This document shows, piece after piece, positions 7,777-17,547 of a stretch of DNA of 64,000 bases. The notes below the pieces were generated by a model, which saw nothing but the letters and a program-made list of their open reading frames with translations, made no database searches and was not told the origin of the DNA. This DNA is from Fictibacillus macauensis ZFHKF-1 (GTDB lineage Bacteria; Bacillota; Bacilli; Bacillales; Fictibacillaceae). Where the stretch lies: assembly GCF_000269865.1 (NCBI RefSeq), contig NZ_AKKV01000030.1:1-64000 (forward strand). Direction: 5' to 3'. Position numbers and translations under genes: made by a program. Position 1 is the first letter of the stretch, and each line of letters begins with the position of its first letter.

Positions 7777-8785
7777 TCCGAATGGCTCCTTCTTCATAAA
7801 TATTGCGGATAATTTCTTCTGTTGTCGTTTCAGCCATTTTTAAATCTATGATTTTAATGCTACTAACCACTTTACCAATAACACCCGAAATGATGTCTTC
7901 ATCGTCATCAATAGAAGCTGTCCAGCTTGCGCCGTTGTCCCCTTGTTCCCATACAACGAGATAACCAGCCGTAAGTTGTTGCAACGTTTGTAGTGACACT
8001 TCCTCAGAAAAAACAAATTGTATTTGCTTGCCTTCTCCCCAGTTTTCTCGCAACTGCTGAAGAGCGCCATCATAGATGATATTTCCCTCGTCTAGCATAA
8101 TAACCCGTTCACATAACGCCTCGATGTCCGATAAGTCATGCGTTGTTAATAAAATGGTCGTGCCATACTTCTCATTAATTTTCTTTAAGAACTCACGAAT
8201 TTTCAGTTTTACAAGCACGTCTAAACCAATCGTTGGTTCATCAAGAAATAATAACGGTGGATTATGAATAAGTGCCGCAGCAAGCTCACAGCGCATTCGC
8301 TGTCCGAGTGAAAGTTTTCGAACCGGTTGATTGAGCAATGGTTCAATATTTAATGTCGAAATAACATCTTCCATATGCGTTTCATAGAACGCATCAGAAA
8401 CGTTATATACTTTTTTTAATAATCGAAAAGACTCTTGAACAGCAATGTCCCACCATAGTTGGGAGCGTTGACCGAACACGACCCCAATACTTCGCACAAA
8501 TTGTTCACGATCTCTATGAGGATCCATCCCATTTACGCTTACCGTTCCAGATGTTGGCGTTAAGATGCCTGTTAACATTTTAATCGTTGTTGATTTACCC
8601 GCACCATTCTCACCAATATAACCGACCATTTCTCCTGGCTTTATTTGCAAAGATATCCCGTTTACGGCCGTTTTCGTAGAATAATTCCTTGTAAACAGAT
8701 CACGAAAAGCTCCCTTTAACCCCGAACGGCTTGCGTGCGATTTAAATTCCTTGCGCAGCCCATTCACATCGATAATATAGTTCAT
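7769..8785 (-). CDS. ABC exporter ATP-binding protein
   Basis: 338 aa from the ATG at 8785 (MNYIIDVNGLRKEF), 6 nt after GGAGG; the frame continues upstream without a better site. Walker A GENGAGKST, signature LSLGQRMR, Walker B LLFLDEPTIGLDV and the switch His in TTHDL are all present. The C-terminal about 80 aa form an extension common in ABC-2 ATPases. It energises the two permeases that follow. Confidence 0.93.
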   Translation of the reverse strand: MNYIIDVNGLRKEFKSHASRSGLKGAFRDLFTRNYSTKTAVNGISLQIKPGEMVGYIGENGAGKSTTIKMLTGILTPTSGTVSVNGMDPHRDREQFVRSIGVVFGQRSQLWWDIAVQESFRLLKKVYNVSDAFYETHMEDVISTLNIEPLLNQPVRKLSLGQRMRCELAAALIHNPPLLFLDEPTIGLDVLVKLKIREFLKKINEKYGTTILLTTHDLSDIEALCERVIMLDEGNIIYDGALQQLRENWGEGKQIQFVFSEEVSLQTLQQLTAGYLVVWEQGDNGASWTASIDDDEDIISGVIGKVVSSIKIIDLKMAETTTEEIIRNIYEEGAIRNG

Positions 8786-8978
8786 CCTCTGCCTCCAGCA
8801 TATTCTCTTTTTTTCTTCAGCAACCATTAGTTTATCTCATGTTGCGCATTGCTACAAATTCCACTAGCTTCTTTTTACACAAAGCCCCTCTTTCTCCCAT
8901 TATGACCATGTGCTTCTCATGCAGACAGTTACCTAAACGTGCTACAATAACAGATGGAAATAAGGAGGAGATTATTAG

Positions 8979-10274
8979 ATGAACCATGAGAATTCAGAAC
9001 GATTATATAGTGAAGCACAAAAACATATTGTTGGCGGTGTAAACAGTCCGTCTCGTTCTTTTAAAGCAGTAGGTGGAGGTGCTCCTGTATTTATGGAGCG
9101 TGCTAATGGTGCTTATTTTTGGGATGAAGACGGTAACCGTTATATTGATTACTTAGCTGCATACGGTCCCATTATTACAGGACATGCTCATCCTCATATT
9201 AAAGAAGCGATCATAAAGGCAGCTCAAAATGGTGTACTATACGGAACACCTACTAAGCTTGAAGTGCAATTTGCGAAAATGTTAAAAGAAGCAATGCCAG
9301 CAATGGAGAAAGTTCGCTTTGTAAATTCCGGAACCGAGGCCGTTATGACGACCATTCGGGTAGCACGTGCCTATACAGGGCGTGATAAAATTATAAAATT
9401 TGCAGGATGTTATCACGGGCATTCTGATCTTGTACTCGTTGCGGCCGGCTCTGGTCCATCTACATTAGGTACACCTGATTCAGCTGGTGTGCCAAAAAGT
9501 ATCGCTCAAGAAGTTATTACCGTTCCGTTTAATGACATTGAAGCCTATAAAGAAGCGCTTGATCGTTGGGGTCAAGAAATCGCAGCGGTTCTTGTTGAAC
9601 CGATCGTTGGAAACTTTGGAATTGTAGAGCCTGCAGAAGGCTTTCTTAAAGCTGTTAATGAATTAACGCACGAAGCCGGTGCCCTCGTCATCTATGATGA
9701 GGTAATTACCGCTTTCCGCTTTATGTACGGTGGTGCCCAAGACTTATTGCAAGTAAAACCTGACATGACGGCACTTGGTAAAATTATTGGTGGTGGCCTG
9801 CCAATCGGGGCTTACGGCGGCAAAAAAGAAATCATGGAAAAAGTAGCCCCACTTGGACCTGCTTATCAAGCAGGAACAATGGCTGGTAACCCCGCTTCCA
9901 TTTCAGCAGGAATTGCTTGCTTAGAAGTATTGCAACAAGAAGGTGTTTATGAGGCAATGGATGCGCTCGGTAAACAGCTTGAAGAAGGCATTCTCGCGCA
10001 TGCGAAGGAATACAACATACCAATTACGATTAATCGACTAAAAGGGGCCCTTACTGTCTACTTTACAAATGAAAAAGTTGTTAACTACGAGCAAGCCGAA
10101 CAAACAGATGGTGAAATGTTTGGTCGATACTTTAAAGCCATGCTTGCAGAAGGCATTAACTTAGCTCCGTCGAAGTATGAAGCAATGTTCTTAACAACCG
10201 CTCATACAGAGGAAGATATTGTTGCCACGTTAGAAGCTGTTAAACGTTCGTTTAAAAAGCTTTCACAATCATGA
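8979..10274 (+). CDS. hemL: Glutamate-1-semialdehyde 2,1-aminomutase
   Basis: A 431-aa PLP enzyme that converts glutamate-1-semialdehyde to 5-aminolevulinate, the second step of the C5 haem pathway. Visible features are [31 protein letters not shown] and the Schiff-base lysine Lys268 in [18 protein letters not shown] lies upstream at normal spacing. Position next to ygaE matches B. subtilis gsaB, the second aminomutase copy, so another hemL may exist in the main hem operon elsewhere. Confidence 0.95.
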   Translation: MNHENSERLYSEAQKHIVGGVNSPSRSFKAVGGGAPVFMERANGAYFWDEDGNRYIDYLAAYGPIITGHAHPHIKEAIIKAAQNGVLYGTPTKLEVQFAKMLKEAMPAMEKVRFVNSGTEAVMTTIRVARAYTGRDKIIKFAGCYHGHSDLVLVAAGSGPSTLGTPDSAGVPKSIAQEVITVPFNDIEAYKEALDRWGQEIAAVLVEPIVGNFGIVEPAEGFLKAVNELTHEAGALVIYDEVITAFRFMYGGAQDLLQVKPDMTALGKIIGGGLPIGAYGGKKEIMEKVAPLGPAYQAGTMAGNPASISAGIACLEVLQQEGVYEAMDALGKQLEEGILAHAKEYNIPITINRLKGALTVYFTNEKVVNYEQAEQTDGEMFGRYFKAMLAEGINLAPSKYEAMFLTTAHTEEDIVATLEAVKRSFKKLSQS

Positions 10275-10280
10275 TTAATC

Positions 10281-10323
10281 AAAACCTGCACGATGCGCTC
10301 ATTGGCGCGATTGTGCAGGTTTT
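10281..10323 (+). terminator. hemL terminator
   Basis: Arms AAACCTGCAC and GTGCAGGTTT, with additional GCGC/GGCGC pairing inside, followed by a run of T. Confidence 0.9.
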
Positions 10324-10452
10324 TTTTATAAATTGATTTCATAAAATTGCCTTCGTTGAATACTTGATTAATAATGGGAAACATTGTATAGTGGTCAAGA
10401 TTAAGAACTGTTTTATCTTATCTTACTTATAGAAGGGAACACTTGACTTCAC

Positions 10453-11529
10453 ATGAAATTTGGAGCCCGCATGATAAAAACGGGGTTAGCCATTACGATG
10501 GCCATTTATTTAGCGACGCTACTCGGCTTAAGCACACCAGTATTTGCTGCTATTGCCGCTACGTTTGCCATTCAGCCATCTATTTATCGGTCGTATCAAA
10601 CGATTATTGACCAAGTACAAGGTAATATTGTTGGTGCGATTTTTGCCATTGTAGCCGTCTTAACAATCGGAAACTCTCCTTTTGTTATAGGATTTGTTGT
10701 AATCCTCGTTATAGCGGTTAACTTAAAATTAAAAATTGAAAAGACGATTTCCCTCGCAGTTGTAACGGTCATCGCAATCATGGAAAGCCAAACTGGCGAT
10801 TTCGTTTCGTTTGCACTCGGACGCTTTTTACTCGTTATGCTCGGTGTTGTTTCAGCCTTTATCGTTAATTTAGTATTTATGCCACCAAAGCATGAAACGA
10901 AGCTTTACTTCAGCATCTCTCATTTAACAGATGACATTATTAAATGGATGCGCATGATCAGCCGACATGCTACCGAGTATGCGGCAGCGAAAGATGACAT
11001 TGGTGCAATGAAAGACCGTATGATTAAAATGGATCAACTTTATCTACTGTATAAAGAAGATCGTACGTATTTTAAAGCACATCAATTTACGAAGGGACGT
11101 AAGCTTGTCATTTATCGGCAAATGATTTTTACAACAAAAAAATCTTTTGAACTGTTGCGTAAATTAAATCGCAATGAAAATGAATTAATTTGTATGCCTG
11201 AACCGCTGCAAACATTAATGACAGAGCAACTCGATTTCTTAACAACGTACCATGAACAAATTCTTTTAAAATATACAGGAAAAATTCGTTCTCAGCATGC
11301 AGCGTGTATGTACGAAGAGTATTGCGAACATAAAAACCAGCTCATGAGTACATTTATGAGCTACTACACAACACCTGAAAATGAAAAATGGATGCATCTT
11401 TTCCCTATTTTTGCGCTTATTATTGATTATAGCGATCAACTTGAGCATTTAGATCGCCTCGTAGAAAGCTTTAAAAACTTCCATACGGATGATAATGAGT
11501 TGAATTTGAAAGAAGGACAAAGTGAATAA
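10453..11529 (+). CDS. ygaE: YgaE family membrane protein (UPF0421, aromatic acid exporter-like)
   Basis: The 358-aa protein has an N-terminal half with about four to five membrane helices (residues 8-140, including STPVFAAIAATFAIQPSIYRS) and a cytosolic helical C-terminal half. This is the architecture of the ArAE_1/UPF0421 family. The start MKFGARMIKTG aligns with YgaE; the AAGGG upstream is unusually far (about 15 nt). Its place beside hemL is as in B. subtilis. Transport substrate unknown. Confidence 0.88.
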   Translation: MKFGARMIKTGLAITMAIYLATLLGLSTPVFAAIAATFAIQPSIYRSYQTIIDQVQGNIVGAIFAIVAVLTIGNSPFVIGFVVILVIAVNLKLKIEKTISLAVVTVIAIMESQTGDFVSFALGRFLLVMLGVVSAFIVNLVFMPPKHETKLYFSISHLTDDIIKWMRMISRHATEYAAAKDDIGAMKDRMIKMDQLYLLYKEDRTYFKAHQFTKGRKLVIYRQMIFTTKKSFELLRKLNRNENELICMPEPLQTLMTEQLDFLTTYHEQILLKYTGKIRSQHAACMYEEYCEHKNQLMSTFMSYYTTPENEKWMHLFPIFALIIDYSDQLEHLDRLVESFKNFHTDDNELNLKEGQSE

Positions 11530-11538
11530 AGAATAAAC

Positions 11539-11572
11539 AAACGAGCAAAGGATGATCCTCCTTTGCTCGTTT
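11539..11572. terminator. Bidirectional terminator between ygaE and the app operon
   Basis: Perfect arms AAACGAGCAAAGGA (11539-11552) and TCCTTTGCTCGTTT (11559-11572) between two convergent genes. Confidence 0.9.
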
Positions 11573-11585
11573 ATTCGTCGTTCTA

Positions 11586-12491
11586 TTAGTTTTTCATTTT
11601 AGGATCGAGTGCATCACGCAAGCCATCGCCCATTAAATTAAAACCAAGCACGGTTAACATAATCGCAAGTCCTGGAAAAATAACTGTCCACGGAGCGTCT
11701 AAAATAAAGTCTTTGGAATCGGCCAGCATCTTACCCCACTCAGGCGTCGGAGGCTGCGCACCTAGTCCTAAAAAGCCAAGAGCAGCTGCTTCAATAATGG
11801 CTGTCGCAATCGCGAGCGTTCCTTGCACAATAATAGGTGCCATGCTATTAGGTAGCACGTGTTGAAACAATATACGGGAATCTTTCATACCAATTGCCTT
11901 AGCTGCCGATATATACTCTTCTTGCTTGACGCTTAATACTTTTGAGCGCACAAGGCGTCCGAAGATCGGTACGTTAATGAGCGCAATCGCAATGAGCGCA
12001 TTTCGAAGCGACGGTCCTAGTACAGAAACGACGGCAATGGCTAATAAAATACTTGGAAAAGCCAGAATTATATCAAAAACGCGTGAAATAATCATGTCTA
12101 TAAATCTTCCATAATAACCTGCTATTACCCCTAAAGTAGAGCCAACAATAACAGAGCCTGCTACAGAAATACATCCAACCCAAATAGAAATACGCGCACC
12201 ATAAATGATTCTTGTTAGAATATCACGACCAAACTCATCAGTGCCAAACCAATGGGCCGCTGATGGCGCTAAATGCTTGTCCGCCATTTTTTGTACATCA
12301 TAACTATAGGGAGCGATCAGTGGTGCGATTATTGCAATTAGGATAAAGAAAGCCACAAGAAACATGCCTGCCATTGCTAGTTTATTTTTTCGAAACGAGC
12401 GCCAGGCATCTCTCCAAGGTGAAATCACCCGCTCCTCTTGTGCTGCTGTTGGGTTCGTTATTGGTGGTGTTGTTCCTGCCAGTTCAGCCAT
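11586..12491 (-). CDS. appC: Oligopeptide/dipeptide ABC importer permease (AppC/DppC type)
   Basis: A 301-aa permease with an N-terminal cytosolic tail, the OppC_N helix (KNKLAMAGMFLVAFFILIA) and five further helices of a BPD_transp_1 domain. The EAA loop is EEYISAAKAIGMKDSRILFQH. Last gene of a five-gene operon in the order D-F-A-B-C, the order of B. subtilis app. It pairs with AppB to form the membrane channel. Confidence 0.93.
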   Translation of the reverse strand: MAELAGTTPPITNPTAAQEERVISPWRDAWRSFRKNKLAMAGMFLVAFFILIAIIAPLIAPYSYDVQKMADKHLAPSAAHWFGTDEFGRDILTRIIYGARISIWVGCISVAGSVIVGSTLGVIAGYYGRFIDMIISRVFDIILAFPSILLAIAVVSVLGPSLRNALIAIALINVPIFGRLVRSKVLSVKQEEYISAAKAIGMKDSRILFQHVLPNSMAPIIVQGTLAIATAIIEAAALGFLGLGAQPPTPEWGKMLADSKDFILDAPWTVIFPGLAIMLTVLGFNLMGDGLRDALDPKMKN

Positions 12492-12505
12492 AAAAACTCC
12501 CCCTA

Positions 12506-13507
12506 TCAGTATTTGATTCGCGGATCAATTGCAGCATACAAAAGATCGACGATAAGATTAATGAATACAAATAACGTAGCAATAACGAGAATGCCCGATT
12601 GAATGACAGGATAGTCACGTGATGAAATTGCATCGTAGATGTACGTTCCTATACCAGGCCATCCGAAAATAGTTTCTGTCAAAATTGCTCCACCAAGAAG
12701 TAAGCCTGCCTGCAAACCAATGACGGTAACGACTGGAATCATTGCATTTTTCAAAGAATGCTTGTACACAACAAGCGGCATCTTTAATCCTTTTGCGCGA
12801 GCCGTTCGAATGTAATCTGACTTCATTACTTCAAGCATACTCGAACGTGTCATACGAGCGATAATGGCCATGGGAATGGTTCCTAAAGCAATTCCAGGAA
12901 GAATTAAATGTTTGACCACTTCGATAAACTGACTAAAATTCCCTTGTATTAACGTATCTAGTAAATATAAATTCGTAATGGCTTCAATCGGTGCCCGGAC
13001 ATCTTCACGACCCGTTGTTGGTAGCAAGTCTAACTGTATGGAAACGAAATATTGTTCCATTAAACCAAACCAGAAGATTGGCATTGAAATACCTATTAAA
13101 GCAATCAGCATTACACCATAATCAAACCAAGAGTTTTGCAACCACGCCGATATGATTCCTGCGTTAACTCCAATAATAACGGCAATAATCATCGCCACAA
13201 ATGCCAGTTCAATTGTAGCTGCTAAATGCGGCCATAGTTCATCACTAATGGGATTTCGCGTTTTTAATGACATCCCAAGATCACCTTGGAACAATCCTTT
13301 CATATACTCCACGAACTGCGTATACCAAGGCTCCGTTAAGCCTAATTGCTTCGTGAGTTCTTCAATTGCTTGCTTTGAGGCTTGTTGTCCTAAAATAAGT
13401 TGTGCCGGATTGCCTGGAATGGCTCGAATCATCATAAACACTATAAACACCATGCCGAGAAGAACAGGAATGAGCTGACCAACTCTTCGGATCGTGTATG
13501 ACAGCAT
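12506..13507 (-). CDS. appB: Oligopeptide/dipeptide ABC importer permease (AppB/DppB type)
   Basis: 333 aa from the ATG at 13507 (MLSYTIRRVGQLIPVLLG), 7-8 nt after GAGG; an in-frame GTG two codons earlier has poor spacing. Six membrane helices, with a BPD_transp_1 domain and the EAA loop SDYIRTARAKGLKMPLVVYKH. Pairs with AppC. It follows appA after a hairpin that probably lowers expression of the permease genes relative to the binding protein. Confidence 0.93.
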   Translation of the reverse strand: MLSYTIRRVGQLIPVLLGMVFIVFMMIRAIPGNPAQLILGQQASKQAIEELTKQLGLTEPWYTQFVEYMKGLFQGDLGMSLKTRNPISDELWPHLAATIELAFVAMIIAVIIGVNAGIISAWLQNSWFDYGVMLIALIGISMPIFWFGLMEQYFVSIQLDLLPTTGREDVRAPIEAITNLYLLDTLIQGNFSQFIEVVKHLILPGIALGTIPMAIIARMTRSSMLEVMKSDYIRTARAKGLKMPLVVYKHSLKNAMIPVVTVIGLQAGLLLGGAILTETIFGWPGIGTYIYDAISSRDYPVIQSGILVIATLFVFINLIVDLLYAAIDPRIKY

Positions 13508-13573
13508 GTCCACACCTCATTTATGTATAGATTTAATTTAGTTGCTCTTAAAAATTTGTAAGAAGAAAAAAGA

Positions 13574-13604
13574 AAAGAGGAGCTGATCTGATCGACTCCC
13601 CTTT
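13574..13604 (-). terminator. Intra-operon hairpin after the binding-protein gene
   Basis: On the minus strand AAAGGGGAG pairs with CTCCTCTTT (one G-U) and is followed by a T-rich run, 9 nt after the appA stop codon. Partial termination or mRNA stabilisation here would give more binding protein than permease, as in many binding-protein-dependent operons. Confidence 0.65.
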
Positions 13605-13612
13605 GCCTTTTT

Positions 13613-15220
13613 TTACTTCGTCATAGATACTTCTACAAAAGACTGGGATCCCTTTGGATGTGGATAGAAATCTTTAATTTTGCTCGTTCCACCAAGGATT
13701 GGCTTTGCGTGAACAAGCGGAACCCACGGCGCATCTTCATGAATAATTTTCTCTGCTTTTTTATACAACACTTCACGTTTCGCTTCATCTGCTGTTGACT
13801 GTGCTTCAATTAATAGTTTATGAACAGCAGGACTATTGTAGCGAGAATAGTTATTTGAGTTAATTGTATCTTTATCTAGCAATGAATATAAGAAGTTATC
13901 AGCGTCTCCATTATCTCCTGTCCAACCAATTAAGAACGCTGGTGACTCACCTTTACGAATCTTTTCTAAATAGACGCCCCAATCAAAGGTTACGATATTC
14001 GCGTCGATATTTACTTTTTTCAAGTTTGCTTGAATCGCTTCTGCAATTTTCTTTCCGTCTGGCATGTAAGGACGTGATACTGGCATTGCCCATAGATCCA
14101 TTTTAAATCCTTTTTCTAAACCAGCTTTTTTCAGTAATTCTTTTGCTTTCGTTTCATTGTAACCATAGTCTTTTACATCTTTATTTTGACCAGCTATAGC
14201 AGACGGTAGTGGTGTTGCTGCCGCTTCTGCTGTGCCATTATAAAAGTTCTTAATTAATTCATCTTTATTGACAAGATAGTTAATAGCTTGACGCACTTCT
14301 TTTTTATTGAATGGAGCTTTTTCAGTATTAAAACCTAAATAGGCAACATTCATAGAAGGACGTTCGAACACTTGTAGCTTGTTATTGGATTTAATTTTAT
14401 CAAGCTCACTTGGATTTACGTTATCGATTAAATCCACTTCGCCTTTTGTGAGCGCGTTCATACGAGCTGAGTTATCTTTGATCACTTTAAACGTCACACC
14501 ATCTAGTTTCGGTAAGCCTTTTTTCCAGTAACTATCATTTTTAACAACGGTAATGGTAGCATCACGTTTCCATTCTTTAAATTTAAATGGTCCTGTCCCG
14601 ACTGGATTTTGTCCAATTTTATCACCGTACTTCTCAATCGCTGCCGGACTTGAAATCGCAAACGGACTCATCGCTAAGTTTTTCAAAAACGGTGCTTGGG
14701 GACGCTTTAATGTAAATTGAACAGTATTTTTATCAACCGCTTTTACTTCTTTAATAACATGTGCTTTGTCTTTTTTATAGCCACCGAACATTGATGCATA
14801 ATACGGGAATTTAGCTGCATCACCGTTCATCCAACGCTCGAAGTTTTTAACAACAGCTTCCGCGTTAAAGTCCGTACCATCGTGAAACTTAATACCTTCT
14901 TCCAGCTTTAACGTATACTTTAAGTTATCTTTTGAAATTTCCCAACTTTTTGCTAAACCAGGTTGAACATCTGTGTTTTCCTTTTTATAACTTAAAAGTG
15001 GTTCAAAGATTTGTTCAGTTACGATAAAGGATTCGCCATCTGTTTCATGCGCAGGATCAAGCCCTACTGCATCGCCACCTTTTCCGTAAATCATTACACC
15101 TCCGCCATCTCCACCTTTTTTGCCATTACCGTCACTGGATGTTTTTGAAGAGTTACAACCTGCCAATCCGAGTGATAAAATCAAAATGAAAGCTACAAGC
15201 GCGAATAAACTTTTCTTCAT
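13613..15220 (-). CDS. appA: Peptide-binding lipoprotein of the ABC importer (DppA-like)
   Basis: 535 aa from the ATG at 15220, 6 nt after GGGGGG. A lipoprotein signal with lipobox LAGC (Cys about 22) anchors it outside the membrane. The SBP_bac_5 fold includes DPAHETDGESFIVTEQIFEPL and, near the C-terminus, GWTGDNGDADNFLYSLLD, which strongly recalls dipeptide/haem-binding DppA (GWTGDNGDPDN). The operon order is app-like but this protein suggests dipeptides or other short peptides as substrates. The symbol is given by operon position. Confidence 0.88.
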   Translation of the reverse strand: MKKSLFALVAFILILSLGLAGCNSSKTSSDGNGKKGGDGGGVMIYGKGGDAVGLDPAHETDGESFIVTEQIFEPLLSYKKENTDVQPGLAKSWEISKDNLKYTLKLEEGIKFHDGTDFNAEAVVKNFERWMNGDAAKFPYYASMFGGYKKDKAHVIKEVKAVDKNTVQFTLKRPQAPFLKNLAMSPFAISSPAAIEKYGDKIGQNPVGTGPFKFKEWKRDATITVVKNDSYWKKGLPKLDGVTFKVIKDNSARMNALTKGEVDLIDNVNPSELDKIKSNNKLQVFERPSMNVAYLGFNTEKAPFNKKEVRQAINYLVNKDELIKNFYNGTAEAAATPLPSAIAGQNKDVKDYGYNETKAKELLKKAGLEKGFKMDLWAMPVSRPYMPDGKKIAEAIQANLKKVNIDANIVTFDWGVYLEKIRKGESPAFLIGWTGDNGDADNFLYSLLDKDTINSNNYSRYNSPAVHKLLIEAQSTADEAKREVLYKKAEKIIHEDAPWVPLVHAKPILGGTSKIKDFYPHPKGSQSFVEVSMTK

Positions 15221-15274
15221 CACGTTCCCCCCATTTTCATTTATAAATTTGCCTACATTTATATGTACGAGCTA

Positions 15275-16243
15275 TCATCCGTAAAGATGACAAGCAACGT
15301 AGTGGCCATCCTTCATTTCTTGAAATGCTGGACGTTCGCTTCCGCATCGTTCCATCGCTTGAGGACATCGTGTGTGAAATGCACATCCTTTAGGCGGATT
15401 GGATGGGCTTGGGACATCACCCTTTAAAATAATGCGTTCGCGTTTTACATCAACATCAGGAATAGGTACAGCAGACAAAAGAGCTTGAGTGTACGGATGC
15501 AATGGTTCGTCATACAACTCTTCACTTGTGGATAACTCTACAATGTTTCCTAAATACATCACGCCGACACGATCACTAATATGACGAACGACACCAAGAT
15601 CATGCGCAATAAATAAATACGTAAGATCGAATTCCTTCTGTAGATCTTGAAGCAAATTTAATACTTGAGACTGAATGGAAACATCCAGAGCTGATACTGG
15701 TTCATCGGCAATAATTAGTTTTGGATTCACGGCAAGGGCGCGAGCAATACCGATACGTTGCCGCTGACCACCACTAAATTGATGCGGGTAGCGACCGGCA
15801 TGATAACTACTTAGTCCGACTACTTCCAACAATTCTTTCACTCGTTTTTTTCGTTCTTGGCGATTGCGCATGCCATGAACGATTAAAGGCTCTTCTAAAA
15901 TTTTCTCCACAGTATGACGGGGGTTTAGTGACGCATATGGATCTTGAAACACCATCTGCATATCGCGACGCATCTTCCGCATTTCTGAAGAGGAGAGGGA
16001 AAGAATGTCTTTTCCTTCAAAATATACTTTCCCTTCACTCGGTTCGAGGAGCCTAAGCAACATGCGTCCAGTCGTTGATTTGCCACAGCCACTTTCACCA
16101 ACGAGGCCAAGTGTTTCACCTTTCTTTATTGTAAAGGAGACTCCGTCTACCGCTTTCACTTGACCGACTGTTGATCCAAGTACTCCACCCTTAATAGGAA
16201 AGTGCTTTTTTAAATTTTCCACTTTAACTAATGGTTCGATCAA
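15275..16243 (-). CDS. appF: Peptide ABC importer ATP-binding protein (AppF/OppF type)
   Basis: 322 aa from a TTG at 16243, 6 nt after GGAGG; the in-frame GTG at 16249 abuts that site. Walker [10 protein letters not shown], signature [15 protein letters not shown], Walker [16 protein letters not shown]-loop FIAHDLGV. The C-terminal oligo_HPY region ([20 protein letters not shown]) carries cysteines for the Fe-S or zinc site described in Dpp/Opp ATPases. The start overlaps the end of appD by 20 nt. Confidence 0.93.
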   Translation of the reverse strand: MIEPLVKVENLKKHFPIKGGVLGSTVGQVKAVDGVSFTIKKGETLGLVGESGCGKSTTGRMLLRLLEPSEGKVYFEGKDILSLSSSEMRKMRRDMQMVFQDPYASLNPRHTVEKILEEPLIVHGMRNRQERKKRVKELLEVVGLSSYHAGRYPHQFSGGQRQRIGIARALAVNPKLIIADEPVSALDVSIQSQVLNLLQDLQKEFDLTYLFIAHDLGVVRHISDRVGVMYLGNIVELSTSEELYDEPLHPYTQALLSAVPIPDVDVKRERIILKGDVPSPSNPPKGCAFHTRCPQAMERCGSERPAFQEMKDGHYVACHLYG

Positions 16244-17225
16244 CCGCACCCTCCCCTTTCGATTCCACGTATAGCCAGCAGCGTACTTTTTGCGCTTCTG
16301 CTAACGATGTAAGTTCTGGTGTTTCTTGAAAACAGCGTTCCATCGCATGCTCACAGCGTGGTGCAAATTGACATCCTGTTTGGATACTTCCAGGCTTTGG
16401 TACATTTCCTGGAATCGAATAGAGTCGTTCTTTTTTTCCACGCATATCAGGAACGGACCGAATGAGTCCGACGGTGTAAGGATGCTTAGGATTTTTGAAA
16501 AGCGACACTACATCTGCTTCTTCAACAATTTTCCCAGCATACATAACAACAACGCGCTGACACATTTCAGCAACTACTCCTAAATCATGCGTAATCATCA
16601 TAATAGCTGTATCTGTTTCGCTATTTAGTTTTGTCATGAGTTCTAAAATTTGGGCTTGAATCGTAACATCGAGTGCGGTGGTAGGTTCGTCTGCTATTAA
16701 TAGTTGAGGTGAGCACATCATCGCCATTGCAATCATTACACGTTGACGCATACCCCCTGAGAGTTGGTGTGGAAAATCTTTCATTAACTCTTCTGCACGA
16801 GGTAACCCCACTTCTTTTAACTTTGCAATTGCAAGTTGCTGTGCTTGTTTTTTGGACATTTTTTTATGTATCTTTAATGCTTCGATTAGCTGACTTCCAA
16901 TCGTAAAGACTGGATTTAAGCTCGTCATCGGTTCTTGAAAAATCATGGCAATTTCATTCCCACGAATACTCCGCATCTTTTGATCGGATGCGCGGGCTAA
17001 ATTTTCTCCTTTAAATACAATGTCGCCATGAACTTTCCCATTAGCGGGTAAAAGCCCCATAACTGAAAGTGAGGTAACACTCTTACCACATCCGGATTCC
17101 CCTACAATTCCTAATACTTCTCCTGCATTTACATGAAAATCAATGTCGTTAACTACCGTTACTTCACCATCGTCTGTAGCAAACGCTGTTTTTAAACGGT
17201 GTACGTTCAAGACAGGACTGCTCAC
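16224..17225 (-). CDS. appD: Peptide ABC importer ATP-binding protein (AppD/OppD type)
   Basis: A 333-aa protein with a GTG start at 17225 (GGGG 7-8 nt upstream). Walker [12 protein letters not shown], signature [15 protein letters not shown], Walker [15 protein letters not shown] and a C-terminal oligo_HPY segment ([15 protein letters not shown]). First gene of the operon and partner of AppF. Two CodY-box-like sites lie 105-140 bp upstream, consistent with the known CodY control of dpp and app in B. subtilis. Confidence 0.93.
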   Translation of the reverse strand: MSSPVLNVHRLKTAFATDDGEVTVVNDIDFHVNAGEVLGIVGESGCGKSVTSLSVMGLLPANGKVHGDIVFKGENLARASDQKMRSIRGNEIAMIFQEPMTSLNPVFTIGSQLIEALKIHKKMSKKQAQQLAIAKLKEVGLPRAEELMKDFPHQLSGGMRQRVMIAMAMMCSPQLLIADEPTTALDVTIQAQILELMTKLNSETDTAIMMITHDLGVVAEMCQRVVVMYAGKIVEEADVVSLFKNPKHPYTVGLIRSVPDMRGKKERLYSIPGNVPKPGSIQTGCQFAPRCEHAMERCFQETPELTSLAEAQKVRCWLYVESKGEGAVDRTIS

Positions 17226-17329
17226 TTCCTTACACCCCTTTTCTACGGTGACATTTTTTTACACAGTGAACAATTTGTAGGATACTTCTACTGAAATTAT
17301 GACACTAGTCACAAATTTTGACAATCATT

Positions 17330-17362
17330 AATTTTCTAAAAAATATAAATTTTCAGTACTTA
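17330..17362. promoter_or_regulatory. CodY-box-like sites upstream of the app operon
   Basis: AATTTTCTAAAAAAT (17330-17344) matches the CodY consensus AATTTTCWGAAAATT at 13 of 15 positions. A second site starting AATTTTCAG (17348-17362) matches at 11. Both lie 105-140 bp upstream of appD. Confidence 0.55.
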
Positions 17363-17435
17363 TTTCTCTTTTTTTAGATGAATCCCTAGGTATTTGGTTC
17401 TTTTCCAAGCTTTTAACACCGCAATAACTGTCGAT

Positions 17436-17464
17436 ATCGTAAAAAAAAAATATTTTTTTACGAT
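17436..17464. repeat. Perfect AT-rich 12-bp inverted repeat
   Basis: ATCGTAAAAAAA (17436-17447) and TTTTTTTACGAT (17453-17464) in the 320-bp space between the app promoter region and the ygaD terminator. Role unknown; it could be an operator or a weak terminator. Confidence 0.5.
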
Positions 17465-17500
17465 TTAGCATCTAACATGTTTTTTTTAGGAACATGAAAA

Positions 17501-17543
17501 AACGCGAGTGAAGTAGACGACTTGCTGCTACTTCATTCGCGTT
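17501..17543 (-). terminator. ygaD terminator
   Basis: Arms AACGCGAGTGAAGTAG (17501-17516) and CTACTTCATTCGCGTT (17528-17543), one mismatch, with A-rich sequence beyond that reads as a T-tract on the minus strand. Confidence 0.85.
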
Positions 17544-17547
17544 CTTC

